Counted from the first letter of the stretch, positions 20,825 through 33,900 are shown. The stretch: 64,000 nt of DNA from Chrysogorgia sp. JL179-B06 (GCA_035772405.1 JAYKKM010000339.1:2040001-2104000), one strand, 5' to 3'. Program-made: numbers and translations. The notes: generated from the sequence alone by a model not told the origin.

Positions 20825-21136
20825 AGAGTTGAAGTTCAATGAAGTCCAATTCACAAACAAACTGAACCATATATTATGCTTTGCTTTACATATTATAACA
20901 ATTATTATACAACATTATAATATGCTAACAGTAAAATTAATAATCAATTAGTACTATGCTGGGGCAGTTAATGAAGGTTAACCAGTAATATTTTTAGAGA
21001 TTAGTTTTAATATAGGTTTTATCAGGTTTTTAGTGACAGTCTTCGGTTTCTTTTCGAAACCACCTCAACTTATAATCCACAAGTAAATATATTTTTAAAC
21101 AGCCTGTATATTTTACCCAAAACTAAGTGCTGACAT

Positions 21137-22090
21137 GTGCAGTGGCGGCACCAGGGTATGAGAAGTGGGGCCGCGCGAGCACTAGGGGGGTCCGGAGGCA
21201 TGCTCCCCCAGAATATTTTGAAATCTCGAGTCTCTGAAATGCCATTTCCTGCATTTTGGGGGGGGATTTATAAAATGTCATAAAAAACACTAAAAACTAC
21301 ACATGTAGTTGTATGGGATATTTCATGGACAATTACTAGATACTGTCAAAAAATTAAGAGAGATATCTAACAGTGCCATTCTATAATCTGTCCCACGGCA
21401 TGTAATTAGAAAAAAAGTCGAAAGAAACCCAAGTGCATTCAGGAAATTTAAAACGATCAGGCTTTGCATGGGTTTCATTCGGATGTTGTAATCAGCGCCT
21501 GCGAACACTAATGATATATACCGCTTAATTCAAAAATTGATAAAACGAAGACTACTCACTCAGGTGTTTTATTACTTGTCTTCGTTCTAATATTCAAAAG
21601 TTTATTCTACACATGTAGTTGTATGGGATATTTCATGGACAATTACTAGATACTGTCAAAAAATTAAGAGAGATATCTAACAGTGCCATTCTATAATCTG
21701 TCCCACGGCATGTAATTAGAAAAAAAGTCGAAAGAAACCCAAGTGCATTCAGGAAATTTAAAACGATCAGGCTTTGGGTTTCATTCGGATGTTGTAATCA
21801 GCGCCTGCGATACACTAATGATATATACCGCTTAATTCAAAAATTGATAAAACGAAGACTATTCACTCAGGTGTTTTATTACTTGTCTTCGTTCTAATAT
21901 TCAAAAGTTTATTTAGGTAGGTTGCCTGCCCTTATGCCAGTAGTTCCCATGAGCCAGATTTCAAATCTCAGTAAAAAACCTAACCCCCCCAAAAAAAAAA
22001 CCTTTTCTCCTTGAATTTGAACGAATTGGGAAATCGGCCTTGGAGAGAACTTGGGGGGACGTGTCCTCCCTGTGGTGCCGCTACTGAACA
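21137..22090. mobile_element. Inverted-end element with internal 0.3-kb direct duplication
   Basis: The ends AGTGGCGGCACC and GGTGCCGCTACT are inverted. Inside, a segment from about 21300 (ACATGTAGTTGTATGGG) is repeated almost exactly from about 21612. Each copy ends in TTGTCTTCGTTCTAATATTC. Confidence 0.7.
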
Positions 22091-22164
22091 TGTGATTGTT
22101 AAAAAGATTGATCTACTGTAGATTTGTGTACAGTATTTTAGAAATAGAATTGTTTCAACTTTGC

Positions 22165-22275
22165 TGTCACTTATACATCTGAGAGTTTTTTATGCGCATG
22201 TCCACGTTTCTGTTTACATCGTTTGTTTACATATTGCATTGTATAAACATTGAACATGAAGTATTGCAGATTTGT
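22165..22275. repeat. Dispersed repeat
   Basis: TGCGCATGTCCACGTTTCTG through GAACATGAAGTATTGC recurs in inverse orientation at about 29625-29702. Confidence 0.75.
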
Positions 22276-22712
22276 TTTCCACGCTTTTATCACATGGAAT
22301 CGTTTGATGATTTGTATGTTTGATGGGTATATACATCCATAATCTGAAGGATATATAAGGGTTTTCAATAAGTTATTATGCTGCCAGTGTGATGTCATAA
22401 GTATGATCATTTACATATTAAACAAATCTTAATATCTCAAGTGTGAAGTGAGATATGGAAAGGTTGTAAATGGTTAGTCTTTACAGTTTCAAGAGTTCTT
22501 TCAAACAAAAGACTCGAAAGAGTTATTTTACAACTGAATTTTTCATTTAAATACCATAACTATTGATAACATAAAACAATCATCTCGGCAAGTGGATCCT
22601 CAAGTTAAATATTAAAGAATAACAATACGAGATTACGAAACAAACATTTATTCATAATACCTGTAGCTTTGTACTCCATCCAAATTTATTCCACTATAGA
22701 ATTCTCCATGAA

Positions 22713-23594
22713 ATGGCCGACATAACTCGACCTGCTTCCGATGACACGGCGAAGCATCAGCGAAAATCCAAGATGGCGGCGAAGCAAAGCGATTTCATTC
22801 GTCTGAAAAGCACAGATGAATCGTTTCAACGTAGGTCGGACTTCGTATTTGCTGGCCTTGAAATCTCCCAGCCAACAGCGAAGGGTTCAGGAGACGTTAG
22901 ACCAGAGAGAAAGGGACGGAGAACTGAGAGAAGTCCCACTGGAAGACGAAGTGCTACACGGTTACCATCCCTTGTCCCGTTACATGTGTTAACACCGGAG
23001 AAGTGGACGAAGTACAGCCTGGAAATCGACGGCTCGGAAGGTTTTCGTGGGATGAATCAGCACAGCTTAAATAGACATGCTGCACACAGTTTTCTAGACA
23101 ACTTAAGGAAGAGAAAGGCAGAAGAAAATGAAACGCAAGACACATCCGAAGTGGGGGATTGCGAGGCGAAAATATCGTTTCGAAAACCATTCGTTTCGAA
23201 AGAAAAAGGTGTTTCGGGAAAGGGAGTGTGGAAAGATGGGACATTTGTTATGCCTGAGTATTTTGCAGGCGTTAGTGGTCGAAGGAGTCAGGTTAAACAT
23301 TCAGGTGTAAGGTCGCCAGCTGCAGGCTGTGGGAAAGTCGGCCTCGGGCATTTGATGGACGAAGGGGGTGATGGTGATACAATGGGTGTCAAAATGGAGA
23401 AGAAGGGGATAAGAGTTTTTAAAAAGAGAAAAGTTGGTTCAGATGAAGAGGTGATGGATAAAGAAGATGGACAGATAACCAATGATGAGGCGAATGGAAA
23501 GAAGATTAATGAAGATTGGAAGAAAGTGGATGATGGTGAAGACGATGGGAAAAAAATGGACGATGATGGAAAGAAACTAAATGAAGGGAAATAA
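22713..23594 (+). CDS. TSSC4: TSSC4 orthologue (U5 snRNP assembly factor)
   Basis: Single-exon ORF of 293 codons. TSSC4 in vertebrates is a nuclear factor that helps assemble U5 and tri-snRNP with PRPF8. Diagnostic blocks appear in the same order as in human: ESFQRRSDFVFAGLE (residues 36-50, against human FSQRSRDIFDCLE), LTPEKWTKYSLE (93-104, against PERWTKYSLED), KISFRKPF (153-160) and a basic KKRK near 237-240. Between these the protein is disordered and basic. The C-terminal 35 residues are a lysine/aspartate repeat encoded by a 69-bp minisatellite. Translation stops at TAA 23592-23594 inside that array although the frame stays open for 55 more codons. The ATG at 22713 begins MADITRP in an ATGG context. 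It is convergent with KIF17. Confidence 0.78.
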   Translation: MADITRPASDDTAKHQRKSKMAAKQSDFIRLKSTDESFQRRSDFVFAGLEISQPTAKGSGDVRPERKGRRTERSPTGRRSATRLPSLVPLHVLTPEKWTKYSLEIDGSEGFRGMNQHSLNRHAAHSFLDNLRKRKAEENETQDTSEVGDCEAKISFRKPFVSKEKGVSGKGVWKDGTFVMPEYFAGVSGRRSQVKHSGVRSPAAGCGKVGLGHLMDEGGDGDTMGVKMEKKGIRVFKKRKVGSDEEVMDKEDGQITNDEANGKKINEDWKKVDDGEDDGKKMDDDGKKLNEGK

Positions 23595-23752
23595 CTGGAT
23601 GATGGTGAAGACAATGGAAAGAAAATGGATGATGATGGAAAGAAACTAAATGAAGGGAAGAAACTGGATGATGGTGAAGACAATGAAAAGAAAATGGATG
23701 ATGATGGAAAGAAACTAAATGAAGGAAAGAAACTGGATGATGAATTAAATGG
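23505..23752 (+). repeat. 69-bp coding minisatellite at the TSSC4 3' end
   Basis: Units contain GATGATGGTGAAGACAATGG and AAACTAAATGAAGGGAAG. The unit equals 23 codons. The copy holding the TSSC4 stop differs from its neighbours by two bases (GGAAATAACTGG against GGAAGAAACTGG). Confidence 0.85.
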
Positions 23753-23865
23753 ACAATTATAATGAGGATGGGTTGAAAGTTAGAAACTGAATTTTGATAT
23801 GAATAATTTCAATGACTTACCAGGTGTTATAAACATGAGCCCATCTCCAAATTCTTGTTTTACCA

Positions 23866-23871
23866 AATAAA
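23866..23871 (+). terminator. Poly(A) signal AATAAA, probably of TSSC4
   Basis: First AATAAA after the TSSC4 stop, about 270 bp downstream. Confidence 0.55.
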
Positions 23872-23885
23872 AAACGTTTTTCACT

Positions 23886-24364
23886 TTAAAGGACATTGGC
23901 AACAAAAATTAAGTTTGTCTAATATGAAAGAACTCGTAAAATGATAGAGTAACACCTTTTACAACTTTTCCGTATTTTACTTCGTTTTTGAAATATTTCA
24001 GTTTGTTTGATATGTAAATGAGATGGTCTCTGACGTCAGTGCTGGGTATAGAGAATTTTCACTCATATTAAAAAAGTCTTATATCTCAGTGATTGCTAAG
24101 TTTACAACGTTCATTATCATGAGGAGTTATTATACGCACATTTTCAAGTAAATTTGTGGAACAAACTTGAAGATGGAACTAATATTTTAATAAGTGAAAA
24201 TTCTCTACCCTGCACCTGACGTCAGAGACAATCTCATTTACATATCAAACAAACTGAAATATTTCAAAAACGAAGTAAAATATGGAAAGTTGTAAATGTT
24301 ACTCTATCATTTTATGAGTTCTTTCATATTAGACAAACTTAATTTTTGTCGCCAATGTCCTTGA
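23886..24364. mobile_element. TTAA-type MITE, family C relative
   Basis: Ends are TTAAAGGACATTGGC and GCCAATGTCCTTGA, with inverted arms of nearly 190 bp sharing GTTTGTTTGATATGTAAATG. It lies between TSSC4 and KIF17. A one-armed copy is at 57715-57810. Confidence 0.85.
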
Positions 24365-24451
24365 AATGGTTGTAAATAGATATAAAAGAATAAAAGTAAC
24401 TCACTGAGGAATGGCCTCCTACAATTCAATACATGTACACTGCTTATCTCT

Positions 24452-24515
24452 AAATAAAAACTGGATAGAGCAACTATTGTTCAGAAAATGAAGCCGGAAG
24501 TAGTTCGTGGCAGCC
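24452..24515. repeat. Solo end of the 172-bp repeat family
   Basis: CAACTATTGTTCAGAAAATG and CCGGAAGTAGTTCGTGGC match the boundary of the 55.9-57.2 kb array. Confidence 0.7.
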
Positions 24516-24739
24516 AACAATCCACACAATAATTCAATAAAATTTATTCACGCATTTTGCATCGTCAACTATTCGACATACAGAATTACCTGTCACATAA
24601 TTTCGAGAAACCAGCCATGAATTACATTTAGACAAATATGCGCAATTGTTTATTGCAATAAAATTAATTCTGCGAGGCACGTGACCCCACACGCAATTCT
24701 CCGCGCGAGTGGACTGGACACGGTGGACGTTCTTCCGGG

Positions 24740-24985
24740 TGCATAGCCACCGGAAGGTTTCCCCCGGTAGATGTTAATATGGCCGTGGCTTGATGTATCG
24801 TACTTTGATTGTATCTACTCTGTCTAGGGAACGTTTCCCCTGGTACACTAGCTTTCGGAAGAATTTCCCCGGTTGTATTCTCCGGTAGAGTTGTAACTAC
24901 CGGAAGATCCCCCGGGTTGTTTTTTCCGGTAGGTGTTAATGGACGCGGCTTCTTGATACGTATTGGATTCTATCTACTATGTCTG
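24740..24985. repeat. Degenerate internal duplication downstream of KIF17
   Basis: Two related halves share CCGGTAGATGTTAAT / CCGGTAGGTGTTAAT and GATTGTATCTACTCTGTCT / GATTCTATCTACTATGTCT, with repeated CGGAAG..TTCCCC between them. It would lie in the KIF17 3' UTR. TTTATT at 24649-24654 is a possible minus-strand poly(A) signal. Confidence 0.55.
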
Positions 24986-24991
24986 ATTTAC

Positions 24992-27900
24992 TTATAAATT
25001 GTGGTCGGAGCGTTTCTTCTTCTTCTTCGTCTTACCGCTGACCATCGTGACGTTCAATGATTCCAATCTCACCGGTCGCATGTTGCTCGGGTACGCATCG
25101 GTCGGGCTCGTCGTTTCGTGAAATGGGCTCGACGAATTACGCGCCCGTCGGCTCGTCTCGGCACCGTTCGTCTCCGAGTGCAGCAGCGACTGTTCGAGGA
25201 TTCTGTTTGCGCGTTTCGGCGCGAAATAAGACACCGCAATTTCATTGCTGCTGGTGCGATTCAAATGCTGAAGAAATCGATCTTCTTCGTCACCTTCGTA
25301 GTAACCGTTGGGCGGCGAATTGCCTGACTTGGTCTTGCGGGCGACGGGCGGGATCCCACCCGGCGTAGGCAAGGTCGTGCGTTCCACAATCAACTCGGGT
25401 AACATCCACGAGCCGCCATCTTCGTCCCACTTGCTATCCGCCATGACGCGGTCGAGGTTGGCGTAGTTACAGTCTCGTCGTAACAATGGCTGTATGCGGT
25501 CCAATAACTGTTTCTGGAGTTTCATCTGGATCTCTTGCTTACGAATTGTCTCGAGATAGTCCTCTCTCTCTCTCTCGAATTCCACTTGGAGGTCGTCGAT
25601 TTCTCTTTTTGCCGACTTGAGTTCATCCTGAAAGTAAAGTTTCAATATCGAAAAATTTAATTTGAACGGAATACCCCCAATTGATAGGGGTTCCGAGGGC
25701 CTACGATTTGAGGTCGTTATCCGAGAAGACCCGACAGTCTTACCATTTGCTGGTATTATTGCAAAGGCAGCACTTTCTCCTCAATTATTTTTAAGACCCT
25801 GAGTGGTGGTTCGACCCAGGATATGAACCTGTGTCTCCCAGCTCATGTGTGGTAACCACTAGACCACAACTGGTAGTATACCGTTACAATTTTTTAGCAA
25901 ATGTGTGATCTACAGTAAGTGCAGTTGACAACCAATAACCCAAACATTCAAGGAAAATTTGAAAAAAGTTCGAGTTATCGGGAGTTTCGTTCAATGATCT
26001 AAAATTAGATGGATAAATCAGTGTTTTAGTTTTATTACATATTTCAACTTCATATTCAAAAGCCTTGTCTTCGTATATGATCGCTACGATCACCACGATT
26101 GCTCAGAAGTCAAAAATGAACTCAGCGATCGCAGCGATCAAACGGAAACCACAATCGCCGCGATCGCCGAGGCAATTTTCCCTTTCGTAAACGGTCGTTA
26201 CCATCCCGAAGGGTCGTTACCATCCCAGCTCTCATAGAATGTTGGGTAAGCGGAGTGAAATTCCTCGTGGTCCCAAGATTCCCGCATGGTGACATGCATG
26301 TTCGTCGTGAAATTCAAAATATGTAAATATTTGGTATACAGGAGAAGAGCGTTCATGCAGAAGAAATTATACATGGTAATACCGGGATAAAGCTGTACGT
26401 ATGTTGTAAATAGATAATTTAACTTTCCTTTGATATATTCTATAGCTTTGGGGGTGGTTTATTTCTCAAGAAAATGTTTGCCAAAGGGTTAGGACCTTTG
26501 TTGTTTTGGGGTCGGTTACAATCCAATTAACAAGGAGGCTGGTACGAGGTTTGAACGTGTCAGCTATTTGCTCGTTAATTCACTCTATTTGCTCGTCGAT
26601 GCCTTCTATTTGCGCTTCCTTATAAGGAATACGTACTAGATACCCCTATCAAACTTTGAGAACCTTATCTAGCCCGTGGTTGGAGGCAGAGTCCTTTGTC
26701 TTATAAGATTCCCGTCTGGATATATGCAAGCGGGAAATTTAGTGGAAAACAAAGGATTTGTTTGTCTTCTAATTTTCCCTCATTCCTTGAGAAATAATCA
26801 ACTCCCAAAGCTACAATATATATTAAAACAAAGATAAATTATCTGTTTACAATATGCGTGCAGCTTATCCTGCTAGCGAACGTAGTTTTCTTAAAAAGAG
26901 CGGATAATCGAACATATCGTAACGTGTTAATAATCCCACACCCAGTGGGCTGGTACGAGTGCCATGTATTTGTTCGTTAATGCCTTCTATTTGCTCGTCG
27001 GTCACTTCCTTATATGGAATACGTACTAGAAGTACATATGCAAAGTTTTCCTCGGCGATCATAATATTACAAACTGATACCATGACTTGTCGGGAAATTA
27101 GCGATTAAATTGCCCTTCGCCTCGGGAAGATTTGTAAAAGTCCTCGGGCTTCGCCCTCGGACTTTCACAAATCTTCCCTCGGCGGCGGGCAATTTAATCG
27201 CTAATTTCCCTCAAGTCATGGTATTACTTATAATAAACTGTCAATCCTGGACCCGTAAATTCGATTTTGTGATCGATAGTCACTACGTATATGTAGATAC
27301 TTTCCAAAAGGCAAACGACGTTATTCGGGATTTCGAAATATCAATCGCAACAACGTATGCTGCGAGGTCAGTCAAAATATATTTGTCGACTGACAAAATA
27401 TATTTGTCGACTGAAACTATTATATGCGCATTGTATATATGGACCACCGTAGTGTATAACCATAAATGTAGTTATGCATTCGCCATAGAACATAGTTAAT
27501 TCGTAAAGTCACTTACTAGTCATAGATGCTTTTCAATTAATAGGTGATAAAACGGTGTTGTGCTGCGTAGGCAGTGTAGAAATTCAAATCAAATTGTATA
27601 AAAAGGTTGGTGTACTGCCGAAATAGTGTGTAAGTTGTCTAACGTTTCGAGCGAAGGACCTTCGTCAGAGTGAAACATAAAGTGAAATAATCACTCATTC
27701 TCTCTGACGAAGGGCCGCTCGAAACGCTAGACAACTTAGACATTTCATAGCGGACTTGCTCCAAATCTGCCTCTTGGTTGTTTCGGATTTGTTTAAATTT
27801 GTTTTTTTCCAAGAACTCGCCATATAGATGCATGCTTGTTCGCTTTTTTATATAGCAATATTATTTATGAAAGAACACGAGGAGCCGCGAAATAAAGTGT

Positions 27901-30900
27901 ACGGGAACCTTGGGACCACGATGAATTTCACTCCACTTACCCAACATTCTATGAGAGCTGGGATGGTAACGACCCTTCGGGATGGTAACGTCCGTTTACG
28001 AAAGGGAAAATTGCATCGCCGAGACAGAACAGTATTCATCTTAGCGATCGTGGTTTCCACATGATCGATCGTTGAGTTTATTTTTTAGCGATCCTAATCC
28101 TAGAGATCATGTTAAAACTAAGTTAAATTTCAAAAAGCTGTCGCTTCCGGTTAAAAATTGCCTGAACTGCGCAGCAATTAAGGCAACTCTGTGAAACTTT
28201 GAAAACACAAGTGAAATTTAACCTTAATTTTATGCGGACCATATAAAATTGCGTACGTTATAATAGATGGCAAAATTATTGCTACGCATTGGAAACTGGC
28301 CTAAGGGATCGGTTATTTCAAGCATGCCAAAAACAGGCTAGCTGATCATTCTCGTCTTAACTGCCTTCGTCAAAGCATCAATACATGAGGGTTATTCAAT
28401 ACAAAGTTATCCCACCCACCGCGTCCTTTAAAAATAAACGCGGAACATAGTTGTAACATAGTTTATCGTTAAAAATATAATCTACTCTTTTTGTAATAAC
28501 TGAACGAAAGAACAAAAACAAAATTGTAATCATAGAATTTCTATTAATAAAGAAATAGGGACGAAAAGTGGTGTCCCCTCGGCCACACTTAGTCCACGGT
28601 GAAGCACACACTCCGGCGACGGAGAGCAAGGTTCATAACGGCGAGGGCCCTTACCTTCACCCTGATCTCGCTTCTCTCAGCAACTTCACCACAAGGGAAG
28701 CCCTGCTGGGACATGAGAGCAAGGTCCATAACAGTGAGGGCCCTTACTCTCACTCTGACTTTCGCTTCTCCAGCTTTTCTGGGGGCCCTTACCTCCAGAA
28801 AACCGCTCTTTCCGTCACCGAAAATTATCCACAAAATATTTGCGTGACTTAGTTTTAGGTTTACCTCACTTTAATTAAGGGGCTGGTGATTATTTATGGT
28901 CAAGGTGGGTGCCGAAGAGAAATAAATTTGGTGCTGGAAAAAATTTTACCCAAATTAAGATAAAAACTTGAACTGTCCCAACCATTTATGGGTAAAGACA
29001 ATTTTTTACCCAACCCAAGAAGAAAAAAGTTAGATAAAGCCCAATTCCCAGCATATCGTCGTCGATACAAGTTTTAGTAACAAACCCAAATCAGTCAGAT
29101 CCTACTGTAACTTTTACTTAAGTAAAATTTTGTTTTTTGGAAGAAAATTATTTTTTGTATTTTTGAAATATTTTAAAATTTTTGTAGTTTGGTTTTTCAA
29201 ATTTTTCAAATTTTTGTTAAATAATTACTTTTTAACTTCGTTACTTTTTGTTTTATCGGCAAAGTAAAAAAAGAAATTCGGAACGCGAAATCGCGAAATA
29301 CTCGGTCCACTCTATGCATCCGCTTGAGATCTAGAGTGGAGAAATTGCGTGAAGTTGGTTTTGCATGTGTACGTGATTGGCAACTGTTGAGTTAGCCCCA
29401 CCAGGTGCAGTCCAGTCCGTTCTGCGCATGTGTGATATTTCAAACGTTGGGGACCCCATATGTCAACAAACTTTAACGGAATAGATTTGCGACAGTTCGA
29501 AAGCGAGTATTCGTCAAAGGTGGCGAAGGCACGAGTGGTAGTTTGATATATTATCCACATTTAGGAATAAACAGCTTCTTATAACACGCTTTTTAGGCGG
29601 AAAAGCTCAAGCGTGTGAAAAAAATCCGCAATACTTCATGTTCAATATTTATATAATGCAATGTAAACAAACGATGTAAACAGAAACGTGGACATGCGCA
29701 AAACAGACTGGATGGCACCTTTAAGTAAAATTTTCAGGCCATACTTTTACTTAAGTAATATTTTCAGGCCATACTTTTACTCAAGTAATATTTTCAGGCC
29801 ATACTTTTACTTTTACTTAGTAATATTTTCAGGCCATAATTTTACTTTTACTTAGTAATATTTTCAGGCCATACTTTTACTTTTACTTAGTAATATTTTC
29901 AGGCCATAATTTTACTTTTACTTAAGTAATATTTTCAGGCCATACTTTTACTTTTACTCAAGTAATATTTTCAGGCCATACTTTTACTTTTACTTAGTAA
30001 TATTTTCAGGCCATAATTTTACTTTTACTTAAGTAATATTTTCAGGCCATACTTTTACTTTTACTTAGTAATATTTTCAGGCCATAATTTTACTTTTACT
30101 TAAGTAATATTTTCAGGCCATACTTTTACTTTTACTTAGTAATATTTTCAGGCCATAATTTTACTTTTACTTAGTAATATTTTCAGGCCATAATTTTACT
30201 TTTACTTAAGTAATATTTTCAGGCCATACTTTTACTTTTACTTAAGTAATATTTTCAGGCCATACTTTTACTTTTACTTAAGTAAGATTTTCAGGCCATA
30301 CTTTTACTTTTACTTAAGTAATATTTTCAGGCCATACTTTTACTTTTACTTAAGTAATATTTTCAGGCCATACTTTTACTTTTACTTAAGTAATATTTTC
30401 AGGCCATACTTTTACTTTTACTTAAGTAATATTTTCAGGCCATACTTTTACTTTTACTTAAGTAAGATTTTCAGGCCATACTTTTACTTAAGTAATATTT
30501 TCAGGCCATACTTTTACTTTTACTTAAGTAATATTTTCAGGCCATACTTTTACTTTTACTTAAGTAATATTTTCAGGCCATACTTTTACTTTTACTTAAG
30601 TAATATTTTCAGGCCATACTTTTACTTTTACTTAAGTAATATTTTCAGGCCATACTTTTACTTTTACTTAAGTAATATTTTCAGGCCATACTTTTACTTT
30701 TACTTAAGTAATATTTTCAGGCCATACTTTTACTTTTACTTAAGTAATATTTTCAGGCCATACTTTTACTTTTACTCAAGTAATATTTTCAGGCCATACT
30801 TTTACTTTTACTTAGTAATATTTTCAGGCCATAATTTTACTTTTACTTAAGTAATATTTTCAGGCCATACTTTTACTTTTACTTAGTAATATTTTCAGGC

Positions 30901-33900
30901 CATAATTTTACTTTTACTTAAGTAATATTTTCAGGCCATACTTTTACTTTTACTTAGTAATATTTTCAGGCCATAATTTTACTTTTACTTAGTAATATTT
31001 TCAGGCCATAATTTTACTTTTACTTAAGTAATATTTTCAGGCCATACTTTTACTTTTACTTAAGTAATATTTTCAGGCCATACTTTTACTTTTACTTAAG
31101 TAAGATTTTCAGGCCATACTTTTACTTTTACTTAAGTAATATTTTCAGGCCATACTTTTACTTTTACTTAAGTAATATTTTCAGGCCATACTTTTACTTT
31201 TACTTAAGTAATATTTTCAGGCCATACTTTTACTTTTACTTAAGTAATATTTTCAGGCCATACTTTTACTTTTACTTAAGTAAGATTTTCAGGCCATACT
31301 TTTACTTAAGTAATATTTTCAGGCCATACTTTTACTTTTACTTAAGTAATATTTTCAGGCCATACTTTTACTTTTACTTAAGTAATATTTTCAGGCCATA
31401 CTTTTACTTTTACTTAAGTAATATTTTCAGGCCATACTTTTACTTTTACTTAAGTAATATTTTCAGGCCATACTTTTACTTTTACTTAAGTAATATTTTC
31501 AGGCCATACTTTTACTTTTACTTAAGTAATATTTTCAGGCCATACTTTTACTTTTACTTAAGTAATATTTTCAGGCTATACTTTTACTTTTACTCAAGTA
31601 AAAACTGAGGAGTTACTTTTTACTTTTACTTAAGTACAACATATCAGTACTTTGCTGAACACTGCTGAAATACAGGTATACCGCCAAACTCTACCTGAAA
31701 GTTGTTCATCTTCTTGTTTTTCGCTTTGATTTCATCTTGTAATGTATCGTAGACCTTGATGACCATCTGGTCACTATTGTCCAGCGTCTGTAACGCATTC
31801 ACCAGCTTCTCTTTGCGGGAGAACACGTGATCTTTCCGCTTTTTGTGTCGCTCCTTCAGCTGGTTGTCGTCTTTTTTTTCGCCGCCCACGATTTGCTGCT
31901 GCAGGTTCTGTAGGCGCGTCAGCGCTTCTTGCTGCATCTGTTCAGCGGTCAGCGACGATGGAATCGCGGCCGTTCCGAGGACTGGCGATGAGGTTGGCGC
32001 ACGGCCAGTTTCCAGGCTGCCGTCGTTGATTGCCGAGCTCTGAAGCCCTGGTGCCTAAGATAGCGAGAAGTTGGTCATTATGACGGCGATAACATATGGG
32101 ACAGGGGGTGCAATGAGATAGGCTCAAACAAGGTATGATACAAGTGTGTGTTGTGATGGATACAAGAGGATATAGTGGGTGCAACAGGGATGATTGAGGT
32201 TTTGTGGGACGCAAGAGGATACGATGAGTGAAACAGGGATGATTGAGGTTTTGTGAGACGCAAGAGGATATAATGGGTGCAACAGGGATTGAGGTTTTGT
32301 GGGACGCAAGAGGATACAATGGGTGCAACAGGGATGATTGAGGTTTTGTGGACGCAAGAGGATACGATGGGTGAAACAGTGAAGGGATATCATAGGAAGG
32401 AAGAGGATATATTTATATTAAAGTTCACATCTCACGTTTGGGGATTTTACATATTCGTAATATTTGGGTCTTCCTGAGCAAATCATATTTCTTATCAGCC
32501 AAACATTTTTGGACTTTTTGCTGTTAAAGTTATCGGATGTGATGTCACAAGAGACATTTTTGTGGCAAGTAACAAAAGAAAACTGGTTTGGAATGCCTCT
32601 TGTGACATCACAAATGGTAACTTTGATAGCGAAAAACTCCATGAAGATGAAATTTTCGCCTGACAATATATATTATGATTTTGCTCATGAAGACCTAGTC
32701 TCCTTCGCAGCCGTTCTTAATGTCGGTCCTATTCTCCCTCCCCACTAACGGCTGCTTACTGCAACGCGACATTCCATTCCAATTGTATCAGCTCGGCCAA
32801 TCAGGAAACAGCCATGATTGAAAAACATCCACGTTCAACATGTTGCGGTTCTTCCTCGCTTTCAACATCGCTTATGCTAACGTGCTTTGATACCTAAATC
32901 CCTGAGGTTCTTGACTTGTTCAACAAGGAGGTTCACCAACGGCGAGACAACGACGACGATATGTCCTTGTTGGTGGAACAGGTAATCGAAGATCAAGGGT
33001 AAAGCTTGAAAAACCAGCGATTTACCGAATCATTTTGTTTTGGTAATTATAAATTCTGGCGAGCTCTAGTTCCCGATTTTGGTACTAGAGTAGTGATTGG
33101 CTATTTATTTGGAATGGAATGTCGCGCTGCAGTAAGCAGCCCACTGGAGAATACGACCGACACTAAGAACGGCTGCGAAGGAGACTAATGAAGACCCAAA
33201 TGTTACGGATATGTAAAATCGATCCCCAAACGTGAGATATAAGCGCCACTTTCAAATTTCAAAAAATCTACGATACATATATTAATTCTTAAAACGCATT
33301 TCGAAATTAAAGTGGAAAGACATTGAAGTCACTAACATTATAAATATTTTTAATTTCTTAATTATCTTTAATTGATACATTATCCTTAATTTACTAGTTT
33401 CGATGTTTTAGTCTTACCACAGGTTGTGTGACGTCACTTGTCACGTGATTATCTTGTTTTGTCTCCACCTTAGGTCTATCTTTCTACAGATGATATAGCA
33501 AGGTTACTGTTAAACTTTAGAAGTGGCTGTTAAACTATTTTAAAAGCAATTGTTAATCTTTCGAACTGATATAAATTACTCATAAAAACATACATTATAA
33601 TTATATCGATAATTATATATATATATATAATAATTATATATAATAATTATATATGATATATATATAATTATATAAAATTATATATAATAAAATTATATAT
33701 AATATATATAAAATTATATATAATTATATATGATATAATAACTATATATGATAATTATATATATATATAATGATAATTATATCGATATATAAAGATATCG
33801 ATCAGATTGCAGAATAGCTTATATAATGTGTAGCGAAAAGGTGGCGAACTGCCCAGATTTTAGGAACGAAATAGAAACTGCGGGACCATTACAATTCATT

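Larger units (their letters stand above)
32428..33240. mobile_element. Family A MITE, interrupted
   Basis: Begins TCTCACGTTTGGGGATTTTA and ends CCCCAAACGTGAGATA, as in other family A copies, but is split by the 492-bp element at 32696-33187. Confidence 0.85.

Noticed and set aside
23288..23683. Minus-strand Ser/Phe/Pro repeat ORF
   Set aside because: Antisense of the TSSC4 minisatellite.
29716..31645. CRISPR array
   Set aside because: Units are contiguous without unique spacers and the surroundings are an animal gene intron; the same applies to the 37.7 and 39.9 kb arrays.
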